From assembly GCA_003049465.1 (NCBI GenBank), contig PYSS01000052.1:186001-250000 (forward strand): DNA of 64,000 bases. Reading direction: 5' to 3'. The notes under the pieces were generated by a model. It was not told where the DNA came from. It worked only from the letters and a program-made list of their open reading frames with translations, and made no database searches. The position numbers and the translations under genes are program-made. Shown piece after piece: positions 21,385 through 32,880 of the stretch. This DNA comes from Magnaporthiopsis rhizophila (lineage: Eukaryota; Ascomycota; Sordariomycetes; Magnaporthales; Magnaporthaceae). Position 1 is the first letter of the stretch. Each line of letters starts with the position of its first letter.

Positions 21385-22302
21385 ATGCGCGTTTCCCTCG
21401 TTCTCGCGGGCCTCCTGGGGCTGGCCATGGCCGCTCCGGAGCCAACACTGGTGGCCAAGGTCCGCCGGCAGGAGGACTCGGATGAGCCCGGGCCCCTGGT
21501 CGGCGAGCCCGACGTGATCGACCCCAAGACCTACCCCCTTGCCATCGGCGGCGCCATCGACATGGCCCTCAAGGCCGAGGCCACGGCCACGGCCACGCCC
21601 CAGCTGCCCGCCGAGACGGAGGCGCCCTTGTCGTCGTCGCTCGTCGACGCCGTGGTCGCGGCCCCGCCGGAGACGACGGCGGCTCCCAACCTCGCCGAGC
21701 GCCAGGACGACGTGGCCATCCTGGCCCGCGCGCCGACGCGGCTGACCTTCAAGATCTGGAACCAGCACGGGCAGGACGTGAGCACGCGGCACGCCCGCAA
21801 CGCCGGCTCGCCCGCGCCCGTGGCCGGCAACGTCGGCCCGGGCGTGATCAAGAAGGGCAAGTCGGCCTCGTTCGTCGTGCCCCGCGACTGGGCGGGCAAC
21901 GTGGCCGTGGTGCAGAGCGGCGGCGGCCGCGCCGTCGTGGGCGACGAGTCGCTGGTCGAGGCCGCCTTCGTCGGGGGCAAGATCGGCATCAACATCTCCT
22001 TCGTCAGCGGCTTCTCCGTCCCCATCGTCTGCGCCTGCGCCGAGACCGACCGCGTGGTCGTCGGCTGCAACAAGAACCTGTGGGCGCTCAACACGTGCCC
22101 CAACGACAACGGCAAAGGGTCTTGCAGGAACCCGACCCGCAACAACGGCGCCACGTCGCCCACAAAGTTCTTCGCCCCCTGCCGCGGCGCCGCCTACACC
22201 TTCCCCACCGACAACAAGGCCATGGCGCACGACATCTGCAAGGGCGGCACCATCAACTGCTGCATAGGCTCGTCGTGCCGCAAAAGCGTGCTGCAGTCTT
22301 GA
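21385..22302 (+). CDS. Secreted thaumatin/osmotin-like protein
   Basis: A single exon encodes 305 residues. The secretion signal is MRVSLVLAGLLGLAMA, cut before APEP, followed by an Ala/Thr/Glu-rich propeptide (residues about 20-125) with a VRRQE site that could be processed. The C-terminal domain begins near LTFKIWNQHGQDVSTRH and continues through GVIKKGKSASFVVPRDWAGNVAVV; the beta-sandwich pattern and the opening resemble thaumatin-like proteins. It ends in a cysteine-rich part (CAC, GC, TC, SC, PC, IC, NCC, SC; about ten Cys) with FFAPCRGAAYTFPTDN, matching the usual thaumatin-like C-terminal region. Such fungal proteins are extracellular, some with glucanase or antifungal activity; activity here is not shown. 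Family call is moderately sure. Confidence 0.75.
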   Translation: MRVSLVLAGLLGLAMAAPEPTLVAKVRRQEDSDEPGPLVGEPDVIDPKTYPLAIGGAIDMALKAEATATATPQLPAETEAPLSSSLVDAVVAAPPETTAAPNLAERQDDVAILARAPTRLTFKIWNQHGQDVSTRHARNAGSPAPVAGNVGPGVIKKGKSASFVVPRDWAGNVAVVQSGGGRAVVGDESLVEAAFVGGKIGINISFVSGFSVPIVCACAETDRVVVGCNKNLWALNTCPNDNGKGSCRNPTRNNGATSPTKFFAPCRGAAYTFPTDNKAMAHDICKGGTINCCIGSSCRKSVLQS

Positions 22303-23049
22303 GCTCTTGGCGGCTGGAAGATAGGCAGGCCTTGGTGGTTAATGCCTTCCCCCATGCCTATCGAAGGCGTCCCTATACGTGGCGCACTCGATTTTTTTTC
22401 GCTTACACATTTTTCACAGAGTTGAGGCTGCTGGACGGCGAGGTGTGAGAATTTAGCTTCTGGTTTATAAAGTATACAGCACCCTACCTGCCTTCCGGTC
22501 TTGCTTTGTTACAATGAGATAGCACGTAATTACCTACCCAAGTACATAAACACATACTTTCCCCTCTCACTTATATAAAAGAAAGGCTTTGTACCGGCCC
22601 CAATGAGCCCCTACAAAGCCGAGTCGGATGTTGTTCTTGTTCCCTGGCTTGTAGAGGAATAGTAGGTGTCTGCAGTGTTGAAAGGAAAACCCACCCAGAG
22701 CCGCAAATACCTAGAGTGAGATATGAACGTAGCAAGTTTTGGTTCATAAAAATGCTAGAAGGAGGGACTGTTGGTAACAAATAAAAAAAAAGTCGTGTCG
22801 ACAAATGGCGGAATGCGATTCTACAGAAGCACCCCAGCTGGGGCGGCGAACAAAGGATGGGACCTGCTTCCATTCATAGCAGGATACAGACAAGGAAATT
22901 CCACCGAGGGCTCCCCGATTGCATTCTTGTTGAAGGCTCCCGGTTCAATAGACCTGTTTGTCAATCTCAAGCCTTCTTTAGGTGATGCAGGTAATTAATG
23001 CCCTGCTTGCGCCTCCTGGGCTCCCCGGGCACCAAAAGAATGAAAGCCG
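22303..23049. other. Intergenic, 747 bp between converging genes
   Basis: The thaumatin-like gene and the P450 gene converge. The sequence is AT-richer than its neighbours and holds the two 3' regions; no gene is supported. Confidence 0.5.
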
Positions 23050-25017
23050 CTAAGCGGTCACAGCGTGCTTGCTCTCGGTGAGCCTGAGATACAAGGGCGG
23101 CTTCTCCCAAAGGCCAAAGCTGCGCTGGTTGGCGAGCCAAGTCTCTGGAGTGCTGGGGTGCAGCTCGACGTCGAACTCGAGCAGGACGCGGGCGGCGATC
23201 AGGCGCATTTCGGCGTAGGACAGGTTCTTGCCGATGCAGTCGCGCGGGCCGTGGCTGAAGGGCTTGAAGACGGAGAAGTTGTCGTTGGCGAAGCGCGCGT
23301 CGTGCATGGGGTGGTCCGCGGGCAGGAACCGCTCCGGCCTCCACGAGCCGGCGTCGAAGAAGTGCTCCGAGCTCGTCTGGGTGGCGTGCGTTGTTGCGTA
23401 GAGGATGACCTGTGATTTTTTTTGTCAGCTTGCGCTTGGCGCCCCGCCGTGATATCCGTGGGCTCCTACAGAGTCCTTTCGAGCATAACGGCACGGGGTC
23501 GTAGAAAGATGATTTGGCAGCACGGCCGGCCAGGAGTCGAAAGGAGGTGATCATCACTTACACCTTTCTCAAGGTAGTGCCCGCCGACGGTGGCACCGGG
23601 AGAGACGCGGGCTGGGACAATGGCCGCCGGGGAATGGAGACGCAGCGCTTCCTCGATGCAGGCGTGGAGGAGAGGCAAGGCCTTGGAGTTCACGTTGATC
23701 AGATCCATCTCGGAACCGTGGCGGAAGGCGTTGCGGACTTCGGCGGCGACGGCGTCGCGATAGACGCGATTGCTCGGCAGGGACAGCAGGAAGAAGAGGG
23801 TCGACAGGTTAGTGCCGGTGGTCTCGCTGCCGGCCGTGATCAGAAGGAAGGCATTGTTCAGGAGTTCTTGGTCGGTGATGACGCCCTTCTCGGTGCTGCC
23901 GGCGGCACCGTTGCGCATCATGTAGGTCATGAAGTCGCGGCGCACCGTCATCTTGCGTGTCCTTCCGTCGAGCCCGACCACCTGCTCGCGGTTCGCGACT
24001 GGGGGCTCGGGGCCGAGCGCTGCGCGAGCCTTGGCCTTCTCTCGGGCGTAGGTCAGGTTGTTCATGCTGGCCTTGATCGTTCCCTCCGACTCAAACCTAC
24101 CGTACAGCCTGCCCAGAGCTGGGTACAATGAGTTGAAGAAGCGAAGCTTGTTTACGCCTCGCATCCCAGTAAAGATGTTGAGCACCCAGGGGTGGTAGTC
24201 ACTCTTTTCCAGACTGTGGAAGGACTCGCCCAAGGAAAGGTCGCCGATAATGTCGAAAGTGACAAAGTTCAGCCATTTCAGCATGTCGACGGCTTGACCG
24301 TTGCCCGAGTTTTCCTTCAGACGTTGGAGAAAAAGGTCGATATAGAACATGATGATGGGCGCCTGCTCGGCCATGGCGGCCTCGCTGAAAGCATGGGATA
24401 GCTGGCGACGCTGGCGCCGGTGGTCGTCCCGGGTAGGCGCGCCGATGAGGCTTGCGTGGTCGTCCGGGAAGAAGAACTTGGGGACTTTGCCGAATTCGGT
24501 CGCGTCGCCGCCGGGGCGGTGAGCAAAAATATCGTTCCAGGCAATGGACCCTTCGACAGCGAGGCGGTTGGGTGCTACGCGGATTATTTTGCCGTATTTA
24601 CGATGCAGCTCCGGGGATTCCTGGACGAAGGTACCCAGTACGTGTTGACGGTAGAGAAAAGGAATATCCGAGAGAGCCATAACAGTCGGGCCCGGGAACT
24701 TTGAGAGCGGGTGGAACCATAGCCGGTAGACGGCGATGCCTACGACGTACAGCGCGAGCTTGAGAAGAACAAGAAGGTGTTAGTGATTTGTTTAGCCCCA
24801 AGGCCAGCCAGCGCCCTGGACGGACAGGATGCTGCTGCTGGCTAAGTAGCGCCCAGAACAAGCTCACCACTGCGCCTAGGAGACCAGCCCAGAGGAAAAG
24901 CCTGCTCGTGGCTTCCCCGGGCTCGAGAAGCGAAGCCAAGTGTGCCTGCGTGACAGAAGGCATTGTTGTGTTGCTGGTCAGACCCCGTGATATATTGGGC
25001 GAATGGTCGGATCCCAT
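23050..25017 (-). CDS. Cytochrome P450 monooxygenase (isotrichodermin C-15 hydroxylase-like group)
   Basis: Three exons, 25017-24868, 24758-23562 and 23409-23050, give 568 residues. The first join creates one continuous membrane anchor (LFLWAGLLGAV + LALYVVGIAVYRLWFHPL) followed by the proline hinge FPGP, which strongly supports the splice. The I-helix oxygen-binding motif is AGSETTGTN, the K-helix ExxR is EEALRLHSP, the PERF motif is RPERFLP, and the heme loop FSHGPRDCIGKNL has the ligand Cys at about 507. Segments such as DIIGDLSLGESFHSLE and SDYHPWV are typical of the P450 group that includes trichothecene C-15 hydroxylase. It acts at the ER membrane with a P450 reductase. The substrate is unknown and no biosynthetic backbone gene lies in the window. 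I chose the first ATG downstream of a TATTTAA (25078-25084); a second in-frame ATG is at 24963. Confidence 0.93.
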
Positions 25018-27283
25018 CGAGTCGTGGTGATGAGATGGTGAGCAGACCAGGAAGAGCCTCGGCGGCGGATGCTCTCTTAAATACATGGAACGGGGACTGG
25101 CAGGCGGCAGGTGGCGGAGCGTGATGGGCGCCTCAACCCCCCTCGCCAAAAACTTTAAGGCGACATGCCGGCGGGTGGTGGGACCCCACTCTGACGGGAA
25201 TACCCCGACATGTGCGATGAGACCTGTGGTTATAGAGCACGGCACGAGAGAGATCCCCGAAGCCGCGCATAGAACTGCCGGTATCCGACTGGCATAGGTC
25301 CCAGTGTCTGTGGATGTGATTGGCGGCCGCGGGTGGCTTTCACCCCCGAGTCCGACCGGTCCCAGTTGTCTCGCGCCTCGCGACTATCGTCTTGGGCCGA
25401 TCGGCCGGTCGCTGTTCGATGGATTGGAGGCATGTTGATTTGTGATCCGGACGGCGACGCCGTCGCCAAATCATAGTCTATCTCGACGGCCGTCCTTGAC
25501 TTCGGAACGGCCCGCGTGCTGACAAGTCGCTACAAAGGAGGCACTGCCCACCCACCTAGGTATGGTAGATGTCTTGGTACCCAGTGCGGAGTAACTAACT
25601 GTCATTGAGGCCGCACTGTCTCAGCCAAGCCAGCCTGAAGAGCGCATGGAAGGCGACGCACCCACCACGGCTCCAGCGATCCATTGTTCGTGCACATTCG
25701 GATAGGACAGCTGGGAACGGGGTGTCCGGCCAGGCGGGGAATTTTGTTTTCAAATGTTGCATTCGGCAAACAGGTCTTGGCGGAATAGCTTTTTGTGAAA
25801 AGCAAGGGACGATGAAAGCTTGCTCAGACAAGGGCATGTCGGCAAGACCCCACCACACTATGCCCGCCAATGGATGCAAAACGGGTCCAACGTCGCCGAG
25901 GGCCTCGGCGACCCACTGCGGACCCGCCAAAGCTTTCAAGGCCATGATCCAGCTGCGCTTCGCTCCGAGTCCTCCATCTGCTCATGCCTTGTGACCAATG
26001 TGGACCGCCGGACCAAGTAGCCACCGACGTGACCGCGGCGTCTGTCGAGCTCGCGGTCCGATGCCGTCGCGATCGCCAACGGACGCTCCAACGTATTGGA
26101 CAGCAAGTTTTGCAGGAGGGAGCAGTTCAGGGGCGAAGCGAGAGTAAAAGTCAATGAAAAAAAAAAAAAAAAAATTAATAATAATAACAACCCCGGCACC
26201 AGCAATTCCATACATAGAGGAGAGACGAACTTATGTCGTTAGGATTCACGCTAACCCATCGCCGGCGGTCCCCTTTTACAAATAAGAAAAGATCGTTGTT
26301 GTGGTGGGAGCCTCCGTTTCGGCGGCAGACATCGCATTAGGCCTGGTCAAGGTGGCGAAAGGGTCCCGTGCACGCCATCGTCCTGGGCCACACGGTGCAC
26401 CTGGCCGACGAGAGATCGATCGAGCGTCGACCACATCGTCTTCGGCACGGGCTACACTTGGACGCTACCGCCTCTGCCCTGTATGCATGTGTACAATAAC
26501 CGTGCCGGGCCTGGACCAGCACGTGGTCTCCGCCCCGACCCAAGCTCTGCTTTTCGTCGGCGGGGTAGGCGCGCGGCTTGACACTCATGATCTTCGGGGG
26601 GCAAGCCGTCCTCGCGACACGGCTGCTGACCGGGCGGAATGCGAAGGCCACTCCCTGCCGTCGAGGAGATGAAGCCCTGGAAGGATGTGAATGTCGCGGC
26701 AGAGGGGGACGGCCCCAAGTTCTCACTCATATATCTCCGAGTTCGGGGAGTACTTTGAGGAGCCCAGGGAGCTTGCGGGCAAGGGGTTTGAGGGCTGCGG
26801 GAGGAGGCTGCCGAGATTCGACCCGGAGTGGGTGCGGACTGTTCATGGCCGGCCACGAGCTGCGGAAGAGCATGTGGCGGAAGATCAGCATGGAGACGGC
26901 CGAGGAGGAAGTGGAGAGGACGGGGAACTCCGGCAACCAAATCAGATAGAAAGTGACTGATGTTTCGTCGACAGAGGAGTCAAGACGGCCAGAACAGTAA
27001 AGTATTGATATAGCCTAGAATATGGCAGGTATTCATTCCATATCCAAAGATGTAGTAAAGTTTAAATAGACCGCTCCCAAGCCATACTCCGAAACACTCA
27101 AGTGAGGCACATAAAACAAACACAACTCGGACATGGCGTAGCTCAATAGAATGATACAAGGAATACACGTCGATGATATAATGTACAGCTAACCCCAAAA
27201 ATAAGCGCCGTAAAAATAGCCCGAAGGATTGCGGATGCTTTACAAGAATAAACCCAGAGTTGAATAGCTTCTTGCGTGGGATG
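25018..27283. other. Gene-poor stretch, 2.3 kb
   Basis: The left end is the P450 promoter (TATTTAA at 25078-25084). Between 26300 and 26960 GC-rich frames stay open on both strands, but none has a recognised domain, and the longest minus-strand frame is interrupted by a stop at about 26727. A relic gene is possible but not supported. An 18-base A run lies at 26157-26174. Confidence 0.5.
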
Positions 27284-27853
27284 TTACCTGGCCGTGGGCG
27301 GCTGGGCGTTCCCGGTGAGGTTGGCCGTAGAAGCGGTCACCGAAGGTGCTTGCTGGTTGTAAGCAGCTTGGGGAGGAGCGACGCCGTCGTCGCCTTGGCC
27401 TACCGGCTTGCTGTCATTCGCGTCGCTGACATGGGAGGTGCCCCGCTCGGTGTTCTCTCCCGGGGGCGACATGGCGCGGTAGGTCGGAGCGGCTGGGCCG
27501 GTGCTGCCGTTTGGAACCCAGCCATTTCCGGTGTTGTTGTTGTTGTTGCCAGGGGCGCCGTTTACGACCCAGCCGCCGCCGTTGTTGCTAGCGCCGCCAA
27601 ACTGCTGTCCCTGAGGGTAATAGCCCATGTTTTGGGTGTTTTGATAGCCGTTGGAGTACAGGTGCACGTTGCTGCCCTCCGCCCGTGCCAGGGCGCGGGC
27701 CTTGCGGCGTTTCTTGTTGCGAATGACGAGCCAGACGGTTGCGATGACCATGCCGAGAAACGCTACCGGTACGAGGATGTAGACGACGATGAGGACGGCA
27801 CTGACGGCAGTGACAGTGGTCCGCGTGGCGCGGTCGAGGAGGATGGCTGGCAT
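27284..27853 (-). CDS. Single-span membrane protein with Asn/Gly-rich tail, unknown function
   Basis: An intronless frame of 189 residues. Residues about 12-45 are a hydrophobic span (TAVSAVLIVVYILVPVAFLGMVIATVWLVI) immediately followed by the basic stop-transfer RNKKRRKARALAR, predicting an N-out, C-in topology. The rest is low-complexity: QNTQNMGYYPQGQQFGG, a run of Asn (GNNNNNTGNGW), and Ser/Pro/Gln-rich sequence to the end. There is no signal peptide before the span. No family is recognised. Support comes from the coherent anchor plus basic flank and codon use like the neighbours. It could be a surface sensor or cell-wall stress protein by analogy of layout, but that is a guess. Confidence 0.7.
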   Translation of the reverse strand: MPAILLDRATRTTVTAVSAVLIVVYILVPVAFLGMVIATVWLVIRNKKRRKARALARAEGSNVHLYSNGYQNTQNMGYYPQGQQFGGASNNGGGWVVNGAPGNNNNNTGNGWVPNGSTGPAAPTYRAMSPPGENTERGTSHVSDANDSKPVGQGDDGVAPPQAAYNQQAPSVTASTANLTGNAQPPTAR

Positions 27854-28704
27854 TATTCCAAGGTTGGGGATGCGTGTAAATGTACGCGCTGTCGATATAG
27901 GGGAAGAATCTATGTAGGGACGGTGATATGTATGCTGTCCGACTAGTCGACTTAAAGAGAGATAATATGAGATCCAAGGGCGACAGTCTCCTCCCGGGAG
28001 CCGCGTCCCTTATAAGCCCAATGGATCAAGACATTTGGATCAAGATTCCTTGTCAGAATATGGCCGTGCTGCCCATACCGGCTATGCTGAGACTGTGAGA
28101 CTGGCCTCGTCCCCTGCTGTGCCGCAACTGCAGTCTGACATTCTCACCGCGGCCATGATTTGCGACGCTTTTCGGCGAATGAGATGCCTGGGACGAGGAG
28201 CGATCAACAAAGGTGGCCGAAATTGGCCATGCGGTGCGGCCATGAAGATGACGATAGCCACACCAAAATAAACGGTTGAGGCAAGCATCTGCACCGCCCC
28301 CAGCTTGGCTACAGGGCCAGAATAGGCATCTGCAAAGACTGTGGCAGTACAATGGCTGGCCCCGCCACGATCCTCAGGCACCCCGCAACTTTTGGAATCC
28401 CCCGCTCTGTCAGTGATGCTGGCCTGGTTGCCCGTGAACAGAGTTGAATTCCAAGCGGGGTGGCTGCAAGTACGGGTGGGGATATCGCAGTGTGTCGATG
28501 TTATCGCTTGGGTAAATCGACGATGTCGACAACCGTCGGAATGATGTCCACTCGGCGTCTGGGAAATGATGCTCGGGGATGTTGCCGCCTGAAAGGAGAT
28601 TGGTTCTTAGCGCAATTGTATCAGATAGCGGGCCAGGCGGGACGTCAATTTGAGCCATCCATCATCATCACCCGCCAATTGACTTTTTAGCGCAGCCACC
28701 CACA
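27854..28704. other. Intergenic between divergent genes
   Basis: The stretch separates the minus-strand membrane protein and the plus-strand glycosylasparaginase and presumably holds both promoters. No gene is supported. Confidence 0.5.
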
Positions 28705-29852
28705 ATGCACTGCCGGCTTCTCGTGTCAGCCCTGGCCCTCGTGGCAGGCACCCGCGCCGCAGCCTCGCCGGGCCTGCCCATGGTGATCAACACATGGGGC
28801 GGGCCCTTTACGGCAGCGACCGACGCCGCTTACGACTTCATCACCAAGACGTCATCGGCCACGGCGGCGCTCGACGCGGTGCAGGTGGGCTGCGCGACGT
28901 GCGAGGCGCGCCAGTGCGACGGCTCCGTCGGCTTCGGCGGCTCGCCCGACGAGGCCTGCGAGACGACGCTGGACGCCATGATCATGGACGGCGCCACCAT
29001 GAAGTCGGGTGCCGTCGCCGGTCTGCGCCGCGTGCGTGACGCCATCTCGGTCGCCCGCGCCGTCCTCGACCGCACCTCCCACACCCTGCTGGCCGGCGAC
29101 CTGGCCACGGCCTTTGCCGTCCAGAACGGCTTCCGCGAGGAGAGCCTGCAGACGGACGCCACCCGCGCCCGCTGCGCCGCCTGGAGGGCCGCCGCCTGCC
29201 AGCCAAACTACCGCCTCAACGTGTCGCCCGACCCCAGGTCATCGTGCGGGCCCTACACGCCCCTGGCCGGCCCGCCGCCGCTTGCGCGCTCCGTGCCACC
29301 CCAGGCCTCCCACGACACCATCTCTATGATCGCCATCGATGCCAAGGGCGCTATGGCTGCGGGCACATCGACGAACGGGGCCAGCTTCAAGGTCCCCGGC
29401 CGCGTCGGTGATGGTCCCATCACCGGCAGCGGGTCCTATGTTGGTATGTGCTTGCTCATTGCTGACTACAGCTGGCTGAAGAAAAAAGTGACCATCCGCT
29501 TTTTATCCCATCCTAACATAGATGCTAATCCAACCAAGACGGAGATGTCGGTGGCTGCGGCGCGACTGGTGATGGAGACATCATGATGCGGTTCCTGCCC
29601 TGCTACCAGGCGCTCGAAAACCTGCGGCACGGCATGACACCCGAGCAGGCCGCCGCCGACGCCGTCCGCCGCATGGTGCGCAAGTATCCGGCCGTGTCGA
29701 GCGGCATTGTGGTCGTCAGCGCCAAGGGCGAGCACGGCGGCGCCGGTTCCGGCTGGACTTTTACCTACTCGTTCCGCGGCGGCAGCATGAACACCACCGA
29801 GGTCGTCTCCGTCCCGCCCATCTCGGTCAACGACCGCATGGTGAAGCAGTGA
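28705..29852 (+). CDS. Glycosylasparaginase (N4-(beta-N-acetylglucosaminyl)-L-asparaginase), secretory
   Basis: Two exons, 28705-29443 and 29539-29852, give 350 residues. The intron (GTATGT donor, CCAAG acceptor) splits an Asp codon; the join reads GSGSYVDGDVGG followed by GATGDGD, as expected in the family. The enzyme cleaves the GlcNAc-Asn bond of degraded N-glycoproteins, normally in the lysosome/vacuole or outside. It is an Ntn hydrolase: the precursor cuts itself before the nucleophile Thr205 in ASHDTISM, producing alpha and beta chains. Substrate-binding GTSTNG and GRVGDGPI follow the Thr. Before it, the alpha chain has WGGPF near the start and GSVGFGGSPDE. The N-terminus (MHCRLLVSALALVAGTRAAA) is a signal peptide. 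Length and all key motifs are intact. Confidence 0.95.
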
Positions 29853-30115
29853 ACGAGCAGGCGAAGGAAACGATGCGCTGCACATTGGCAGAGGCATACC
29901 TAAGTGACTAGGTAGTGACTTGGATAGTCTCGTTGTGCAGGTACTGTGCAGACTAGAAACGCCCACAATGTGCATTAGACATGACAGGGACTGTACGAGA
30001 AACATAAACACCTAGACGCCGCCCATTGGAAAGCCTCACTTGACGCCTTTCGCCCTGATTCAAAATCCCGCCGTTCCTCTCTCTCTAAAGGCCCCACCTT
30101 TTCCCCAATACCTCC

Positions 30116-31800
30116 TCACTCATTCACGACGCTCAGATTCCCCTCTCGTCTCTGACGGTTCATCGGCCCCTGGCTCATCATCTTGACGAAGCTCCCCAAG
30201 GCCTTGCTCTTGCTGCCATGAGACTGCTGCGCTGGTCCTGGAGCGGCGGGGCCATTATAGCCACCACCACCACCACCACCCTTGCTACCTTCTGCAGAAA
30301 CACCGCCGCCGCCGCTGACAGTGGTGCCATTGACGCTCGCGGTGTAGCTGCTGCCGCTAATGCTGCTGGGACTATCGCTACCCGCCGCCGCCTCGCTCGA
30401 GCTGCGTCTACCGGCCCCTCCGTGCTGTGCTGCTGCTGTAGTGCCGGGGTGGCAATACTCCTCGTCCGCGTCCGGCTCCACGGGCCCTCTGGACCTCCCC
30501 TGCTGTTGCGGCGGCGGCGGGGCGGCCGGCGTCTGCTGCTGCTGCGTCTGGTACGGCTGCTGCCTCTGCTGCGGCGACCGTCGCTTCGCGGCCTCCGTCT
30601 CGGCCCGGCCGGCCTCGATGACGGCCTGGTTCTGGGCCGTCTTGGCGCTGCCGCCGAAGTGCTTGTCGACCGAGTGGTTGAGGGTTCCGCGTAAGGTTTC
30701 TGCTGCGCCCTGATTTTTGTTTTTTGGAGACGGGCGGACGAGACCGAATAAGCGAGGGTATTCGGCCCATCGGTTCGAAATCGTAGGTACCTGGTACTTA
30801 CGTGTATACCGCGCGCGGCGGATTTCGGATTCGCGATCGTGGACTTTTGTGGCGGATTCGGAGGGTCGACGTGGCCTCCCGAGGGCTTTGCCGGCTCGGA
30901 CGACGTTGGCGATGCCGTCGGCGACACGGGCGACACCGCCATGGGGTTCTGCACCTCGTGGCCCGGCGACGCCGAGAGCTCGACCCTGTTCCGGATCTGG
31001 TTCCTCTGCGGCACGGGCGGTGACCCCTGGTGCTGAAAATCAGGCGCCGCGGGGTCGGGAGGATCCGGCCCCGTAGTGCTGGTTACGTGCGCCGTGACCT
31101 CGGGGCCGCCGCCGCCGGCACGCGAGGTGGGGGTTTGCACCGTGGTGGAACCACTCGGGCCGGTGGTTGTTGTGGTCGTAGTTGTGGTTGTTGTCGTCGT
31201 CGTCACCGTGTTTCCCGTGCGCGCGTCGTGATATGTCTGCTGCGTTACCGGTCCGCCGCCTTCCGCCCCCGTCGACGCCTGGCTGACCGGCTGCGGGGCG
31301 GGAGGCGTGGGTGGCGTAACGAGGGTTTGTGGCGGAGGTTGTAGATAGTCGTTGTTGTTCTGGCTGCTGCCGTGCCCGGTCTGCGAGTTCCGGCGCCGCG
31401 ACCTGAGGTTTGTCAGGGCGGTACTCGGGGCGCCGCTGCTGTTGGTGTCGGTAACCGAGCGACTGTTGTCATTATTATTACTAATATTGCCTGGATTATG
31501 TTCATGCCCAAGACTCCCACTCCCATAGGCCGAGTCGTGGGCTGGCTGTGGCGGCGCGGTACTGGCGTTGGTTTCTGGCCCCTCCTTGGCCTCCTCCCTG
31601 TCTTTATCCCTTGAAGAAAATGGATTTGACAGCCGAAACCGTGACTTGCGCTCCATTGACGAGGTGGGTGGTAGAGAATCGGTCGTGAAGCTGCTGGACG
31701 ACTGCTGGCGGCGTGGAGAGTGGCCCCCTTCTGGCCGTCTCTTGACGAGCTTTCCGCTGGAGGGCACCTGGCGCGATTGATAGTCTTGCTGCATTGTCAT
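30116..31800 (-). CDS. Large disordered conserved fungal protein, unknown function
   Basis: Two exons, 31800-30802 and 30709-30116, encode 530 residues. The intron has a GTAAGT donor and ATCAG acceptor and joins RGIH to GAAETLRGTLNHSVDKHFGG. That joined segment is the only compact, conserved-looking part; I have seen the pattern GAxETLRGTxN in other fungal disordered proteins, but no role is established. The N-terminal half is basic and Ser-rich (PSSGKLVKRRPEGG, ERKSRFRLSNPFSSRDKD), then rich in Asn, Ser and Pro. A run of 16 Thr lies near residues 200-215, encoded by ACA/ACG/ACC mixtures. The C-terminal part is Gln/Pro-, Ser- and Gly-rich. There is no signal peptide or membrane span, so a cytosolic or nuclear protein is likely. 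Confidence 0.78.
31138..31212 (-). repeat. Coding trinucleotide tract (poly-Thr)
   Basis: A GTT/GTC/GTG-rich tract on the plus strand encodes 16 consecutive Thr residues in the disordered protein. Codons are mixed, so it is an old rather than freshly expanded repeat. Confidence 0.6.
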
Positions 31801-32880
31801 TGCTGGCTACAAAGGGAGCGATCTGACTGTCGCGAATATCAAGCAATCACAGCCTTTGATCTGACAGGAAGAGATTTTGATTAAACCAAAAGCCATAGAA
31901 GATACACAGCAATTCGGGGTCAAGTGCGCAGTGCCGTCATCGCGCAGGCTTGGAAGCACTGATGTCATACGAGAGACTTGCGTGGAATGGCCCAAATAGG
32001 CTGGGTGGCCGGCATTTGACGATGCTGATTGGCCAAGGGATCTGCCCTCGTCGGATTCCCCGCTTGCAAAATGTCGATCTTGTGCCGAAGCGGATCACTA
32101 TTTGTGAGCGGTGTCCTCGGAATACGACACAGCAGGGGATAGTTACGAGAAACACAAGGTAGAAAAGATAGGGAGAGGACGAATTGGAAAGGGTGAGCAG
32201 GTAGTGAGCTGCAAGTCCAAGTATAACACTTCATGGACCAAACACCGGCCAGTTGTGCACTCGCGATCAGAGGGCAAATGGGATCAGAGTCCGATTGGGT
32301 TGGAAATGGAGCGAGCCCAGCAGTAATGTATAGGCAATCCCTAGTTACATATTCTCATCAGTGACATATTTCGTCGGCGAGCGTACATGCCCTTGATCTA
32401 GCGGGAACCACCTCTAGACACTCGTCTCGGTATCTCTACCTGCTCGGGAGGCCGTATCATTTCCTTCTCTGCGGACTTGGCTCCAGCTGGATCACCAAGA
32501 CCCTGCTTGGGCATTCAATATACCCAAGCTCGCCCGCGTTTAGTCGAAAACGCACAACAGCCCGACAACCATAGGGAGCTCGACCGTGTCGTTACAGTAG
32601 GGCCTTTCATCGTAGATTTTCCCAGATCCGGGGCCGCCGGTATGATGGTTCCTGTTTCATTGGGACACATGGCCAGACGCGTCAAACCTCCAGCCGACGG
32701 CGGAAGGAAACGGACAAGCCAAGATCAGCGTTTCCCAGGTTACGTAGAGTAAAGCAGTAGTAAGTCATCGGCCCACATTGCCGACAATCGGCTATAGAGT
32801 CGAGTACGCCAAGGCGCCGCGGTTCGGGGGTATCTGAGGTTTCGGCATGGCCTTCAAGCGATTCACATCATCTCGAGCCA
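31801..32880. other. Intergenic, 1.1 kb
   Basis: It lies between the start of the disordered protein and the end of the Eco1-type zinc-finger gene. I specifically looked for an acetyltransferase exon belonging to the latter and found none. No other gene is supported. Confidence 0.5.

Noticed and set aside
30178..30801. Unspliced extension of the disordered protein's first exon
   Set aside because: The frame stays open through the intron, but the sequence becomes Arg/Ala/Ser shadow; the GTAAGT donor and the conserved second exon show the true path.
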